Part shown: piece by piece, positions 23,373 to 39,262 of the stretch | How the letters are laid out: every line of letters starts with the position of its first letter | How positions within the stretch are numbered: position 1 is the first letter of the stretch | Assembly (NCBI RefSeq): GCF_022201045.2 | Contig: NC_068558.1 | Location: 47,781,501-47,845,500, forward strand | DNA: 64,000 nt | From: Citrus sinensis | Taxonomy: Eukaryota; Streptophyta; Magnoliopsida; Sapindales; Rutaceae | Direction of reading: 5' to 3' | Position numbers and translations under genes: made by a program | The notes under the pieces: generated by a model | Seen by the model: the letters and a program-made list of their open reading frames with translations, nothing else | What the model was told of the DNA's origin: nothing | The model's database searches: none

Positions 23373-24956
23373 ATGCTGCGTCATCTCCACCAGAAGATCA
23401 CAGCCCCAAGTTGCCTTCTCCAATCAATCGGAGGCGCACGATGTTCTCTCTCGACCATCACAGTCACACCCCCCATCAAACCCTGGCCCCAACGCCTCTA
23501 CCCAAAACGCCTTGTCTCCATGATCTTCCGTCAGCAAAATCTCGATCTTGCCCTCCAAATATTCCACTACGCCGGAAAATTCCACCCCAACTTTTCCCAC
23601 AATTACGACACCTACCACTCCATCATCCACAAACTCGCTCGCGCTCGCGCTTTCGACGCAGTCGAATCTCTCCTCACTGAGCTAAAACAAAACCCGGAAA
23701 TCAAATGCGGCGAAAATTTATTCATTACCGTCATTCGTAACTACGGTCTCGCCGGTCGCCCTGAATTAGCCGTCAAGACATTTTTGCGCATTGAAAAATT
23801 TAACGTGCAACGTTCTGTACGGTCGTTGAATACTCTGTTAAACGCTTTAGTGCAAAACAAGAGGTATGATTTGGTTCATTTGATGTTCAAGAATTCCCGA
23901 CACAAGTTTAAGGTCGTCCCGAATGTGTTCACTTGTAACATTCTGATTAAAGCACTTTGTAAGAAAGATGACGTTGAGGGTGCGATTAGGGTTTTAGATG
24001 AAATGCCATCAATGGGAATGGTGCCTAATTTGGTGACGCATACGACAATTTTAGGTGGGTATGTTTGGAGAGGAGATATTGAGAATGCTAAGAGAGTTTT
24101 TGGCGATATTTTGGATCGTGGGTGGGTTCCTGATGCGACAACGTATACGGTTTTAATGGATGGGTATATTAAGCTAGGGAGATTAACTGATGCTGTCAAG
24201 GTAATGGATGAGATGGAGGATAATGGCGTTGAGCCTAATGAAGTTACTTATGGGGTTATGATTGAAGCCTTTTGTAAGGGGAAAAAATCAGGTGAAGCAC
24301 GTAACTTGCTTGATGATATGCTTCAGAGAAAGTACGTACCCAGTTCGGCTCTTTGTTGTAAGGTTATTGATTTGTTGTGTGAGGAAGGCAAGGTTGAGGA
24401 TGCTTGCGAGTTGTGGAAAAGACTTTTGAGGAAGAATTGTATGCCAGATAACGCCATTTCTAGCACAATTATTCATTGGCTTTGTAAAGAAGGGAAGATT
24501 TGGGAAGCCAAGAAGTTGTTTGATGAGTTTGAGAGAGGTTCCATTCCTAGTTTGTTAACTTATAATACGCTGATTGCAGGAATGTGTGAGAGTGCGGAGT
24601 TAACCGAGGCGGGGAGGTTGTGGGATGATATGGTGGAGAAAGGGGTTGAACCAAATGTGTTTACTTATAACATGTTGATTCAGGGTTTTTGTAAGATTGG
24701 TAATGCAAAGGAGGGGATTAGGATTTTAGAGGAAATGCTGGATAAAGGCTGTTTTCCAAATAAGACAAGTTTTTCTTTGTTGATCGAGGGCCTGTACGAG
24801 TCAGGAAATGAAGGAGAGGTTGGTAAGGTTGTTTCAATGGCAACGGCTAGTGGAAGTGTTGAAAGTGATTCCTGGAATTTTCTCTTGACCAGGATTGTTA
24901 GTGATCTGGATAGTGGGGCTGGTGCACTTGATGAATTATTAGTAAAAAATTGCTAA
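23373..24956 (+). CDS. P-class pentatricopeptide repeat protein, probably mitochondrial (At5g16420-like)
   Basis: An intronless frame. The ATG at 23373 (MLRHLHQKITAPSCLLQ) starts a basic, Ser-containing leader without acidic residues, typical of mitochondrial targeting; the frame stays open to an upstream ATG at 23241, but that extension is not family-like. The protein is 527 residues. From about residue 75 it is a run of roughly ten 35-residue PPR units, with signatures such as NVFTCNILIKALCKKDD, NLVTHTTILGGYVWRGD, DATTYTVLMDGYIKLGR, NEVTYGVMIEAFCKGKK and NVFTYNMLIQGFCKIGN. No E, DYW or PLS motifs occur, so it is the P class. These proteins bind organelle RNA in single-stranded sites and affect stability, splicing or translation. 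Overall it matches the At5g16420 type from memory; the RNA target is unknown. Confidence 0.93.
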   Translation: MLRHLHQKITAPSCLLQSIGGARCSLSTITVTPPIKPWPQRLYPKRLVSMIFRQQNLDLALQIFHYAGKFHPNFSHNYDTYHSIIHKLARARAFDAVESLLTELKQNPEIKCGENLFITVIRNYGLAGRPELAVKTFLRIEKFNVQRSVRSLNTLLNALVQNKRYDLVHLMFKNSRHKFKVVPNVFTCNILIKALCKKDDVEGAIRVLDEMPSMGMVPNLVTHTTILGGYVWRGDIENAKRVFGDILDRGWVPDATTYTVLMDGYIKLGRLTDAVKVMDEMEDNGVEPNEVTYGVMIEAFCKGKKSGEARNLLDDMLQRKYVPSSALCCKVIDLLCEEGKVEDACELWKRLLRKNCMPDNAISSTIIHWLCKEGKIWEAKKLFDEFERGSIPSLLTYNTLIAGMCESAELTEAGRLWDDMVEKGVEPNVFTYNMLIQGFCKIGNAKEGIRILEEMLDKGCFPNKTSFSLLIEGLYESGNEGEVGKVVSMATASGSVESDSWNFLLTRIVSDLDSGAGALDELLVKNC

Positions 24957-25767
24957 TTGAAGATCCACGCTTTTTTCATGGCATGTTGCACATTGCTCAT
25001 GGTACTTAGGAGACATGGATCAACCAGCTGTTTCTACCTTGGTCGAGGTTGGAATTCACTGGCAAGTAGCTGTTACATGGATCACATGGAACTGAAGCTG
25101 CCTTTGTCGCGCGAGCATTTGGCAAACAGCAGAGTCAAAAACTGAGTCCAGTTTGATTTAGATCAATGACTTAGCTGTTAAGGTCCAAATTATTTGAGCA
25201 GACTAGGAAGTGATTTAATTATTAATGGCCTGTTTGGGGAAGGACTAGGTCAAACAACAAGGACGGGAACAGTTTGCTGTTTCTGTTATTTGATTGTGAA
25301 ATATGTACAAGGTCACGCTCCAAATTGTTTTCAAAGTGTAAAGAGACTCAGTCAGGTATGTCTGTTTTATGCTGATCGTGGAAGTGGATTGGGGGCATAA
25401 TATGTTGATATATTTCCCCTCTAGCCATATATTGGCAAGTCTCTTTTATTAATATTTTTAGTTAGTTTATTTATTTTTACTGAACAGGGAATTGAATTGG
25501 GCATTGGAGAATAAATGAGTTTAAAGGAATGTAATTGGAAGAGAAATAGAAGATTATAGCACGAGCAGGCTTCGGAAATTAAGGACTAAGAATTAAGAGG
25601 ACAAGGAATTAAAAGAATTAATTTACTAACGTTTTAATCCAAATTGACATGTGATCCATCAAACTCACGTGAGAAGCAATATTACCATTATAGTTACCAC
25701 GTGCATGGCATTAAAAAGAAATGAAAATCCCAATTTGATTCAAGTAAATGGAGCAACAACCACTAAT

Positions 25768-26093
25768 GGGCTTTTGGTCCAATGGGAGAAGTCGCACTTA
25801 CAATATTGAGTACAAGGGTTCGAGCTTCCATAAGAGCATTATGGAGGTTAGTTTCAGTTCTTCCTCAATTATCAATTAATTGAGTGAAGACAGTCTCTCT
25901 CTATGAAATTGTGAGTAGAGCAGGCGCCCCCCTCGAATATCAGAGAGAGTTTAAAACTATCTGGGCATATACTTCAGTGTGTCAATGTATGATGGTGGTC
26001 CCAGTTATATAGTATGATTGTAAATATTAATTATAATGTCTGATGTAATGTCAGTAATATCTGTGTATAACAGACTTCAAAAAAAAAAAAAAA
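25768..26093 (+). mobile_element. tRNA-derived SINE-like element, about 325 bp
   Basis: An A-box-like TGGTCCAATGGG (about 25775) and a B-box-like GGTTCGAGC (about 25817) lie roughly 30 bp apart, as in tRNA-derived SINEs. The block ends in a run of 15 A at 26079-26093. A related copy without a clear tail occurs at about 42285-42560; both share AGTGAAGA, CTCGAATAT, TGGGCA and ATATGATTGTAAATAT blocks in the same order. No target duplication was found. Confidence 0.6.
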
Positions 26094-26589
26094 GGGGACC
26101 CACGGGTTTGAGAAGAGCAAGCCGTTTGAATTTATTTCTCATATTGGTTTTATATTTTTTTTTATTTCTAATTTAATTATATGTAATTAAATTTTTATAT
26201 TAGGGTTAAGGATGATGCGTTGTTCAATAATATAATTTACTTTTTATTTAATTAAATTTTTATATATGTATTTCAATATTTATTGTTTTGTTTCACATAA
26301 TTAGTTGAATGTTTTTAAATCTTTTCATTATTACTGTCGTGTATTATTAATTGTTAAGATAAATATTTCACTAAATCTCTACTTGGATTTATAAAGTTTA
26401 TATATGATTATTTTTTATTATGTGTTTTTCATTAAGTTATTTACACTGAGTGCTTATGAAAATTTTGACTCTTTGTTATTCAATATGTTTATAAGGGATG
26501 CTTAAATATCATACTATTAAAAGAAGAAAAAAAAACTATATATAATTAATTTTAATTGAGCTTAATTTTTATATTCATGAGTAGATATT

Positions 26590-26900
26590 ATATTGATTTG
26601 GAGTTGTCACTCCAAAATTTAAAATTGATTGATAATTAGATAATTATAAAAGTTTTAATCTCTTGAATTCTTCCGTTAATTTCCTCGTTCTAATTTTAAT
26701 TGCATCTTTAGTTTAAATCTCTTCAAACAAAATATTCTATTTTTAACTAGGTTAAGAGTTATAATTAGCTTAAGTTAAATTTGTCTTTCATAAAACTAGC
26801 AATCCATGTGAGTTCGTTCTCATTATTCCTGACTTCTATTCTAATAGACTCGTGCACTTGTGAGTTCATTATAATTTGTACAACATGGATTCAATGCATC
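26590..26900 (+). mobile_element. LTR fragment, Ty3/gypsy-like
   Basis: The stretch with GACTCGTGCACTTGTGAGTT (26847-26866), followed by ATAATTTGTACAACA near 26870, resembles the 3' end of plant gypsy LTRs, which usually run GTGCACTTGCGA... into a CACAACAAG-type end. No internal coding region is present, so only a fragment remains. Old and degraded; the left boundary is not defined and may reach about 26100. Confidence 0.35.
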
Positions 26901-28565
26901 AGAGGGCAAGATGTGTGTTGGATCATCTTAATATTTCCGCACCTAAAAAAGCAAAATTTTTTGTTCTTGATTTTCCTGTTAACGTTGTTTTGTTGTTGTT
27001 AGAGTCAGAATAGGTCCGATGGGTTTATAGCTAGGTGGTAGTTTGATCAATCATCATCAATTGCAGGTAAACGGTTATTTTTGATCCCATGACAAATCGT
27101 GGAAACCTCAAAGTGAACATTTGACAGACAATATGCATTTGTCTAGAATTAGATCATTCGCAGCTAAACACCAATTCTTCGAACGTCTGTGTTATTTTCT
27201 TGTTGATAAAATGAGTTTGAAGTTTGAGCTGCCAAACCACTCTCTGTTCATTTCGTAGGGAGAAGCTGAATTTGAATCTAGTGGTCGAAATCAACCCATC
27301 ATCCATCCCGTTGCCGACCCTAGTGAGTAGTAGAGAGGTGGTCCTGACCTGAGGGCTGTAAATTTCCAAATTGTTCAATATGTATGTGTTAACTGTGTAC
27401 ATGAAAATTCTTCATCCGTTGCCATTGGCATTATTTACTCTTCTTCTTTTCCTTTTCTGCTATCACCGGGAAACTTTCCACCAGCTATCTAAGACTTGCC
27501 TGGAGGATTCTTAAAAGTTGAAAGCTATAAAACTAATTGGGTTAGGGACCCTTCGTGGGTCTGGGTCAGCTGTGATCCGAAGATAAGATTTAAAAAAACC
27601 TCGCAGGTGGTTGTGGCTTATTTTCCATGTTGAACAAGTCAACCAATCCGCGGAGGTTATTAATTTTTGAAAGAAAAGTCGTAGCTTAGGCGTAGTCATC
27701 TTGGACAAATGCTAGTCTGCTGGTACTTTTTATATTTGAATGGTGGTTAGATTAGTAGTACTGCCGTCCATTTCACGTGTTAGCCGTGTACGGGTCTTTG
27801 ATTTTTTTTTTTTTTAACCATAAAATAATGTCACTGAATTTGATTTTCAACTTACAAAGTGACACGAGCCTAAAATGCAATTGTTTCCTTCAATTGTTGA
27901 ATCTTCATTCATTATTTCTCGTCACAATTTGGTCGGACATGAAACGCCTCTTCGGCACTACTGCATCATGAAATGTGAAATTGAATGATGTCGTAATTAA
28001 TTCATACAAAGAAGATTACATACATATTATTAAATACCTCATCACTAAAGATAATAATTGCAGATTTACAGTATCACATTAGTAGTTAACAGTGCTTAGC
28101 TTTGCATAAATAAATTACCGGCATTAGGCTTTGGGTTGTAATTAAAATTAAACGTAAAAAGAATAAAAAAATAAATCAATCAAAATAAAGAAATTATTAA
28201 ATTAGTTATCAATGAAGAGCCCAACGATATAAAAAGAGAAAGAGAGAGAAAGTAAATAAGAGACATATTATTTACAGAAAAATTTCATTTAATTTTCAGT
28301 ATTTGCAAATAAGGAATGAATCATCTTTTTATAATTTTATAATTATATAAATGAACTAAATAATTAATTAATAAATACATCATTAGTCATAAGTTCTTAT
28401 GAGATAAAAAAAAAATATTTTGATAAATATTTACATAACTATAATTATTTCATGACATAAACTAAACGGACAATTTTGTTCCGTCGTTTCATCTTGCCGC
28501 GTAAGTTGGTTTTTAGAAGAGGGTCGTTGGTTACTATTATTATTACATTTTTATCCTTTCTACGT

Positions 28566-28607
28566 GGGATGGGATGGGATGGGCGGGGGGTGGGGCAGGG
28601 GCCGGGG
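28566..28607 (+). other. G-rich cluster, possible G-quadruplex
   Basis: Seven tracts of three or more G in 42 bases: three GGGAT units, then GGGC and three longer tracts of four to six G, all separated by one or two bases. This satisfies the usual G-quadruplex pattern. It stands alone in AT-rich DNA about 1 kb upstream of the U-box coding start. Confidence 0.7.
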
Positions 28608-29582
28608 CGACAGCTACTCTCTTTCTTATACAGAAGAAAACCAACAGATAAAATAAAATAGAAAACATAAATAAACACTTCTATTTATTTTTTTAAAAAA
28701 GTCTTTTTTTTTTTTTAATTATATTTTCATATTATTAAGTTGAGCTAAGCTTGTTTGTTTGTTTGTTTGTCTGGGTCTCTTCTATTTGGTCCGGCTGCTG
28801 GCGAAAGGCGTGTCCTTTCCAGTTTCCAAGGCTGAAATCGGGAATTTTCAGGGGCATTAACTCTTTTCATCTGTTGACTTTGTTGACTCTGCTGCTCGCT
28901 CTTACCTCTTAGCTGGAGTTTGGTTCTTTAAGTTGAATGTTGATGAAATAAACTCCTTGTTTCTTGATCTCATTTGTTCAACTTTGACCAAATTGACATC
29001 TGTCTACAACATGCATACCAGCTCTATGATGGCAATTGTAAGTGAATTTTAAATTTATTATTATTATTTCGTAAACTGACTCCAAGCAATAATCTGGCTT
29101 GGCTGAGTTGATTTGTTTTTCTTTCGGGGATTGGATTCATCAGATGCACAGTCTTTTGCTTATTAGGAACAACTCGATAATGTATTATCAATGTAATGAT
29201 TTTGTTGTTTTGTCTTCCAAAAAATTCGCAAGCTCACTAGGCACATCTATTGAAGTTATTTATACTTCTCAAGGAATATGACTTACTTTTGATTCGGCAA
29301 TTTTATTTTTCTTGGTCCTCCATATTCTCAGAAACTAATTTGTGGCTTATAGGACGAATTCATTTTTAGACTCTCGAGTCGTGATTATTCCAATCAAATT
29401 GCTGGCTGACTTATTTCAAATTGGAACTGAATGTAGGCATATCAAGTGAAAGTTTAGCAGGGTGATTTAGGCATCAGACAGTCGACAATTGCCATACAAT
29501 TTGACTCCTGCCATTTGTAGTTGCTATTGGCATGGAAAGAGAAGGTTTTGCTGCCTAGCTTTTGCTGGGTTGTTTTCATATG

Positions 29583-32500
29583 ATGGCACTGGATGTGGTT
29601 ACTAGTGCTTCAACTGTTCCAGCTTCGGAAGCGCTTTCTCAGATTGTAGAGGCCATTCTAGAGGTGATGATTGCTTCTAATAATGTTCTCATTAAGAAGG
29701 AGAGTTTTAAGGAACTTGCAGCTTATTTGGAAAGGATTGTCCCAGTCCTAAAAGAGCTGAATAAAAGAGATCTCAGTCATTCTGAGGGCTTAAATAGTGC
29801 TATAGAGATTCTCAATCGAGAAATAAAAGGTGCAAAGGAACTTACGACAGAGTGCAGCAAGAGAAACAAAGTGTATCTCTTAATGAATTGCCGGGCAATA
29901 GTTAAGCGCTTAAAGGACACTGCTAGAGAGATCAGCCAGGCACTAGGTATCCTTCCTTTGGCCTCCCTAGATCTTTCAACAGATATAATTGAAGAGATTG
30001 AGAAGGTCTGTGACAATATGCAGAGAGCTGAATTTAGGGCAGCTATAGCTGAAGAAGAAATTTTGGAGAAAGTTGAGTCTGGAATACAGGAAAGGAATGT
30101 TGATCGTTCTTATGCCAATCATTTACTATCTCTGATAGCAGATGCTGTTGGTATCTCAACTGAGAGGTCAGCGTTTGAAAAGGAATTTGATGAATTCAAG
30201 AGTGAGATTGAAAATTCCCGGATGAGAAAGGATCAAGCAGAGGCTGTACAAATGGATCAGATTATTGCTTTACTAGAAAGGGCCGATGCAGCTTCATCTC
30301 CAAGGGAGAAGGAGATGAAGTATTTCTCCAAGCGGAAGTCTTTGGGTAGCCAGCCTTTGGAACCTCTCCAATCATTTTATTGCCCAATCACGCGGGATGT
30401 CATGGTGGACCCTGTGGAGACTTCTTCGGGACAGACATTTGAGAGAAGTGCTATAGAAAAATGGTTTTCAGATGGGAACAACTTGTGTCCCCTAACCATG
30501 ACTGTTCTAGACACATCAATTCTAAGGCCAAATAAAACCCTGAGGCAATCGATTGAAGAATGGAAGGATAGAAACACCATGATTACAATTGCTTCCATGA
30601 AACCAAAACTCGTGTCCACGGAGGTTGAAGAAGTGCTTCATTGCCTGGAACAGCTACAAGATCTCTGTCAACAAAGAGACCAGCACCGGGAATGGGTAAT
30701 ATTGGAGAACTACATACCAAAACTTATTTATTTACTTGGTTCCAAAAATCGTGATGTAAGGAATCGTGCTCTTATCATTCTTCACATTTTGGTAAAAGAT
30801 AGCAATGATACTAAGGTACTCTTAACTTAAACCACCATTTATTCAAATTTTGTTTGGCTGTTATGTTTCTTAATAAGATAGGACAAGGAAGCTTTCAACT
30901 CATTGTAAAACTTTGTCCAACATGAGTTGTTGCTTTATCATTATGCATGTTTATGAGTTTGATTCTAAAACTGATCTATAAGCTCCAGACATATTTGTTC
31001 AGAGTTTTTTTTCCTTGCATGTGGGCGGTTGATTTACCCCTTACGCAGATTTAGATTCTATTTTTCAATTTTACTATGGGAAGTGGGTATGCTAATTGTT
31101 AAAAAATTTGCAGGTTGCTTTATGAAATTTTGTTTACCCTGATAACTGAAGACATTTTGCAGGAAAGACTCGCAAATGGTGATGATGCAGTTGAATCTAT
31201 TGTTCGATCTCTTGGGCGTCGTATTGAGGAAAGGAAGTTGGCAGTTGCATTACTTTTGGAATTATCCACTTGTAATACATTACGAGACCAGATTGGGGAC
31301 GTTCAGGGGTGCATTCTCCTCTTGGTGACTATGGCAAGCAGTGATGACAATCAAGCTTCCAGAGATGCACAAGAACTATTGGAGAACCTCTCATTCTCTG
31401 ACGATAATGTGGTTCAGATGGCAAAAGCAAATTATTTTAAACATTTGCTTCAACGGCTTTCTGCAGGTTCTAAAACTTCACGTGTTACAATATAGCTTCT
31501 CTGACTTTGAGTCAAGTTAGTTTGTTATTTTAGACTTTGAATTTATTTGCTAGAAGATGCAGAATAGGTTTATATCGTTTCTTTTCTAGCCAATGGATTT
31601 TATTCATGTTCTAATAGTGCTGTTTCATTTATTTGTGCAGGACCTGAAAGTGTAAAAATGCGCATGGCAACAACCTTGGCTGAAATGGAGTTGACTGACC
31701 ACCACAAAGCATCTTTGCTTGAAGGAAATGTACTGGGTCCACTTCTTCACTTGGTTTCTCGTGGTGACATTCAAATGAAAAAAGTGGCCGTTAAAGCTCT
31801 TCGGAATCTTTCAAGTGTGCCCCAAAATGGATTGCAGATGATAAAAGAAGGTGCTGTTGGACCGTTAGTAGATCTTCTCCTTCATCACAGCTCATCATCC
31901 TCTAGCTTACGTGAAGAGACAGCAACTGCAATTATGCATCTTGCAGTATCAACCATGTACCAAGAGTCCAGCCAGACACCAGTTACGCTGCTGGAATCTG
32001 ATAAAGAAATTTTTATGCTCTTCTCTTTAATTAATTTGACCGGGCCAAATGTGCAACAAAGAATTTTACAGACCTTCAATGCTTTGTGTCGATCTCCTTC
32101 TGCAGGAAATATCAAGACCACATTAACACAGGTACATCCTAATGGAAGAAGAGGTGTTTGTGTGTGCTTGGGTACATGCATGCTCTGTCTTTGTTTATGT
32201 TTCCTCATCCTGAAAGAAAGCTAGTGCCTATTCTTTGGAAATATAAGTAGAAATTTTAATTCTGCGTTGCATTAGATATTGACATATAGTGAAAACAGTT
32301 TGTATTGCATTGTTTAGGTTAATTTTTGAGTTCTTTCATGTTATTTAAGTCTCTGTTTTTTTCAACCCACACCTAATTCAAATACCTCCATAGTGTGACT
32401 TCCTCTATAATCAGTTTCTGTGGGATTTCATTTAAATCCATATTAACTGGTTTAATAATTGGCAGTGTTCGGCTATTCCAGTTCTAGTTCAGCTATGTGA

Positions 32501-33458
32501 GCATGATAACGAAAATGTCAGAGCAAATGCTGTGAAGTTGTTCTGTTGCTTGGTAGATGATGGAGATGAAGCAATCATCCGGGAGCATGTGGGTCAGAAA
32601 TGCCTTGAGACCTTAGTCACCATCATCCAATCTTCTCACAATGAGGAAGAGATTGCCTCCGCATGGAATTCTCTCTAAACTTCCGGAAGTACCTCAATTC
32701 ACTCAGTGGCTTCTGGATGCCGGTGCACTTCCGATTGTTTTAAATTTTCTGAAAAATGGAAGGCAGAATGATCCAAATAGATTTCAAGTCGTGTTGAAAA
32801 TGCTGTTGGAGCCTTACGGCGTTTCACTGCTCCGACAAACTTGGAATGGCAAAAGAGAGCAGCTGAAGCTGGTGTTATTCCCAAGTTGGTTCAGTTATAG
32901 AGTATGGAACCACCCTGACAAAAGAACATGCAGCCACGTCTCTTGCTCGTTTTTCAAAAATTCCCTTGGGCTAAGTCGACCAATACCGAAGCGTAAGGGG
33001 TTCTGGTGTTTCTCACCTCCACCAGAAATTGGCTGCCAGGTTCATGGAGGATTATGTGGCATTGAATCATCTTTTTGCCTTTTGGAGGCTAATGCAGTTA
33101 GACCACTTGTTAGGGTTCTTGAAGATCCAGATCATGGGGCCTGTGAGGCTTCTTTAGATGCATTAGTAACATTAATTGAAGGTGAAAGACTACAGAATGG
33201 CAGCAAGGTGCTTGAAGATGCAAATGCCATAGACCGTATGGTAAGATTTCTTAGTTCACCCTCTCCAAAATTGCAGGAGAAGGCTCTGGATTCTGTAGAA
33301 GGATTTTCCGACTGCCAGAGTTTAAACAAAAGTACGGGAAATCTGCTCAGATGCCGTTGGTCGACTTAACACAACGAGGCAACAGTAGTATGAAGTCTCT
33401 TTCAGCCAGAGTACTGGCTCATTTGAATGTGCTCCAAGATCAGTCTTCTTATTTCTAA
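29583..33458 (+). CDS. U-box / ARM-repeat E3 ubiquitin ligase (PUB43/44-like), frame broken in last exon
   Basis: Exons 29583-30815, 31163-31466, 31641-32131 and 32466-33458, all with GT-AG junctions and consistent phase. The start MALDVVTSAS is the second of two adjacent ATGs; 29562 is also in frame. Residues 1-255 are the helical UND-like region, the U-box lies at about 259-332 (FYCPITRDVMVDPVETSSGQTFERS...), and the rest is ARM repeats to the end (QDQSSYF). A full family member is near 1000 residues. Exons 1-3 are clean. Exon 4 departs from the expected protein at five places, each explained by a 1-2 bp indel: near 32656-32670, 32791, 32897, 32958 and 33300. The coding match resumes in the proper frame after each. 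The family ubiquitinates targets in senescence and ABA/immune control (SAUL1/PUB44). Either a recent pseudogene allele or sequencing error. Confidence 0.85.
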
Positions 33459-35034
33459 AGAACTTTTAGTAGGTTGAACCAATTTGAATTTTATAGAAAT
33501 TTTTGCGCTGATGAGATAATGATGGCGTACCTCTCCTTGATGCTTTCACAAAGGCAGCACCCAGAATCATCGAACAATTGGAGGATGACTTGCGCGTGCA
33601 AAGCATGAGAGTTTGCATGTCTAAATCTGAACAGAGCATGCCTTTCATCTTAGGACAGGACCTGATGGTGGTTCATTTCAAAGCCAATACCAATGTAGTT
33701 TTCTGAAACGACTTCTTATTTAAGAAGAACATTTGCAGTGTGTCCTTCTGGTGGTAATGAAAACCATTATTGGAGGGGTGAGATTCCATTATTTTAGCGC
33801 CGTAAGGTTTGATCTTGTCTGTACAGTTGAATTGAAGCCCAATTGGTAATTGATTTCATTGGAGGAGGAGAAAAGTCGGCGTTAATGTCCCCAATAATAG
33901 ACTATTATTCATAGTGAATTTTATTTTTTCAGAGCTGGATTCTTTTCCTACCTCCTTTTCTTTCTTTGTGTTATAGCCTCTGCAATAATCCGCGTGTATG
34001 CTATCACAAGTCTTCTAATGAAATACTTTGTGATTTTGTGAAAGTACCCCCAACGTTGGCCTTCAATAATAGCAGGCTATGCGAAATGCTGGGACTTTGA
34101 AGACTTCGGGGAGAAGCATTTTTATTCGTTGCCGTAACAGAATATGACGGTAATTCTGAAAATATTCTGAAATTAGACATTAATACATGCCAAGGCTTTG
34201 TTACCCGCGGCCGTGGCCCGTGGGGTAAACAAGCCTGTCCGGTTGTCATGTAGTTAGCCCATCGTTGGATGACAAACAAAAAAAATCCTATGACTAAAGT
34301 ACGGACAGATGTTACAAGAAGTAGACGGCTATTCTGGCAAAGAATAGGTAAAAGATTGGGAAACAGATATGCCTCAAGGTCCAGGGAGGAGCAAGAAACA
34401 GCCTACAAGGCTAATGGACTGTTAACTTCAGTGAGCTCCGCGGGAGCAATAACTTGGTTGGTTGAACAAAATATAAAAAGAGCAGAGGAGAGAAAAGGAC
34501 AAGAAATAAGAGGAAATAAGATGAATTCTATATCTAATTAAAAAATAACAATGAAAATAAGATTGATTCTTTTTCTTCTCTTATTTTCTTTTTTTTTTTT
34601 CCATTCATTTCCTCTCTTAGTACTTCTTCCAACCAAACATAGGTGAGAAACAATTTTTGTGCAACATAGTAGACAATGAGAAGGTTAAAAGCGGAGAACA
34701 AATAATTGGTAGCACCAAACAACATTACATCTGAAAACCCGGGGGTAAGGCAGCTGGATCCATAAACACAATCTATTATATTGTTCATATTCTTCAGAAA
34801 TTCTACAAAAATAAAACACAAGTATTTCTCTATAAAAAAAAAAAAAAGAATATCGAACAGTAACAGTAATCTGCTAAATTGAGCAGTAAACTAAAACGTC
34901 TAACTTATAGTTGTTCCCCATTGGAAAAAAGAAACAAATTTATCAAAGAATTTAAAAATTAACAAACATTTAGAATCTCATTTTTAATCTGTCACCATCA
35001 GTGTCGAATCTAAAAATTCTTCCAACCCATTATC
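33459..35034. other. intergenic between convergent genes
   Basis: 3' flanks of the U-box gene (plus) and of the Ca2+-ATPase gene (minus), about 1.6 kb. No gene or clear repeat ends were seen. An open frame at 34269-34541 has no recognisable similarity. Confidence 0.5.

Positions 35035-39262
<4,228 letters not shown>

Larger units (their letters stand above)
24957..29582. other. intergenic, about 4.6 kb with repeat remnants and the PUB promoter
   Basis: After the 3' flank of the PPR gene come a SINE-like block (about 25768-26093) and a stretch with gypsy LTR features (about 26590-26900), both listed separately. A G-rich cluster lies at 28566-28607. From about 28750 the sequence is more complex and is the likely promoter and 5' UTR region of the U-box gene. 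No supportable gene in between; the short open frames lack domain signatures. Confidence 0.5.

Noticed and set aside
26781-27002. 73-codon open frame with hydrophobic end
   Set aside because: Overlaps the gypsy LTR-like fragment and has no recognisable product.
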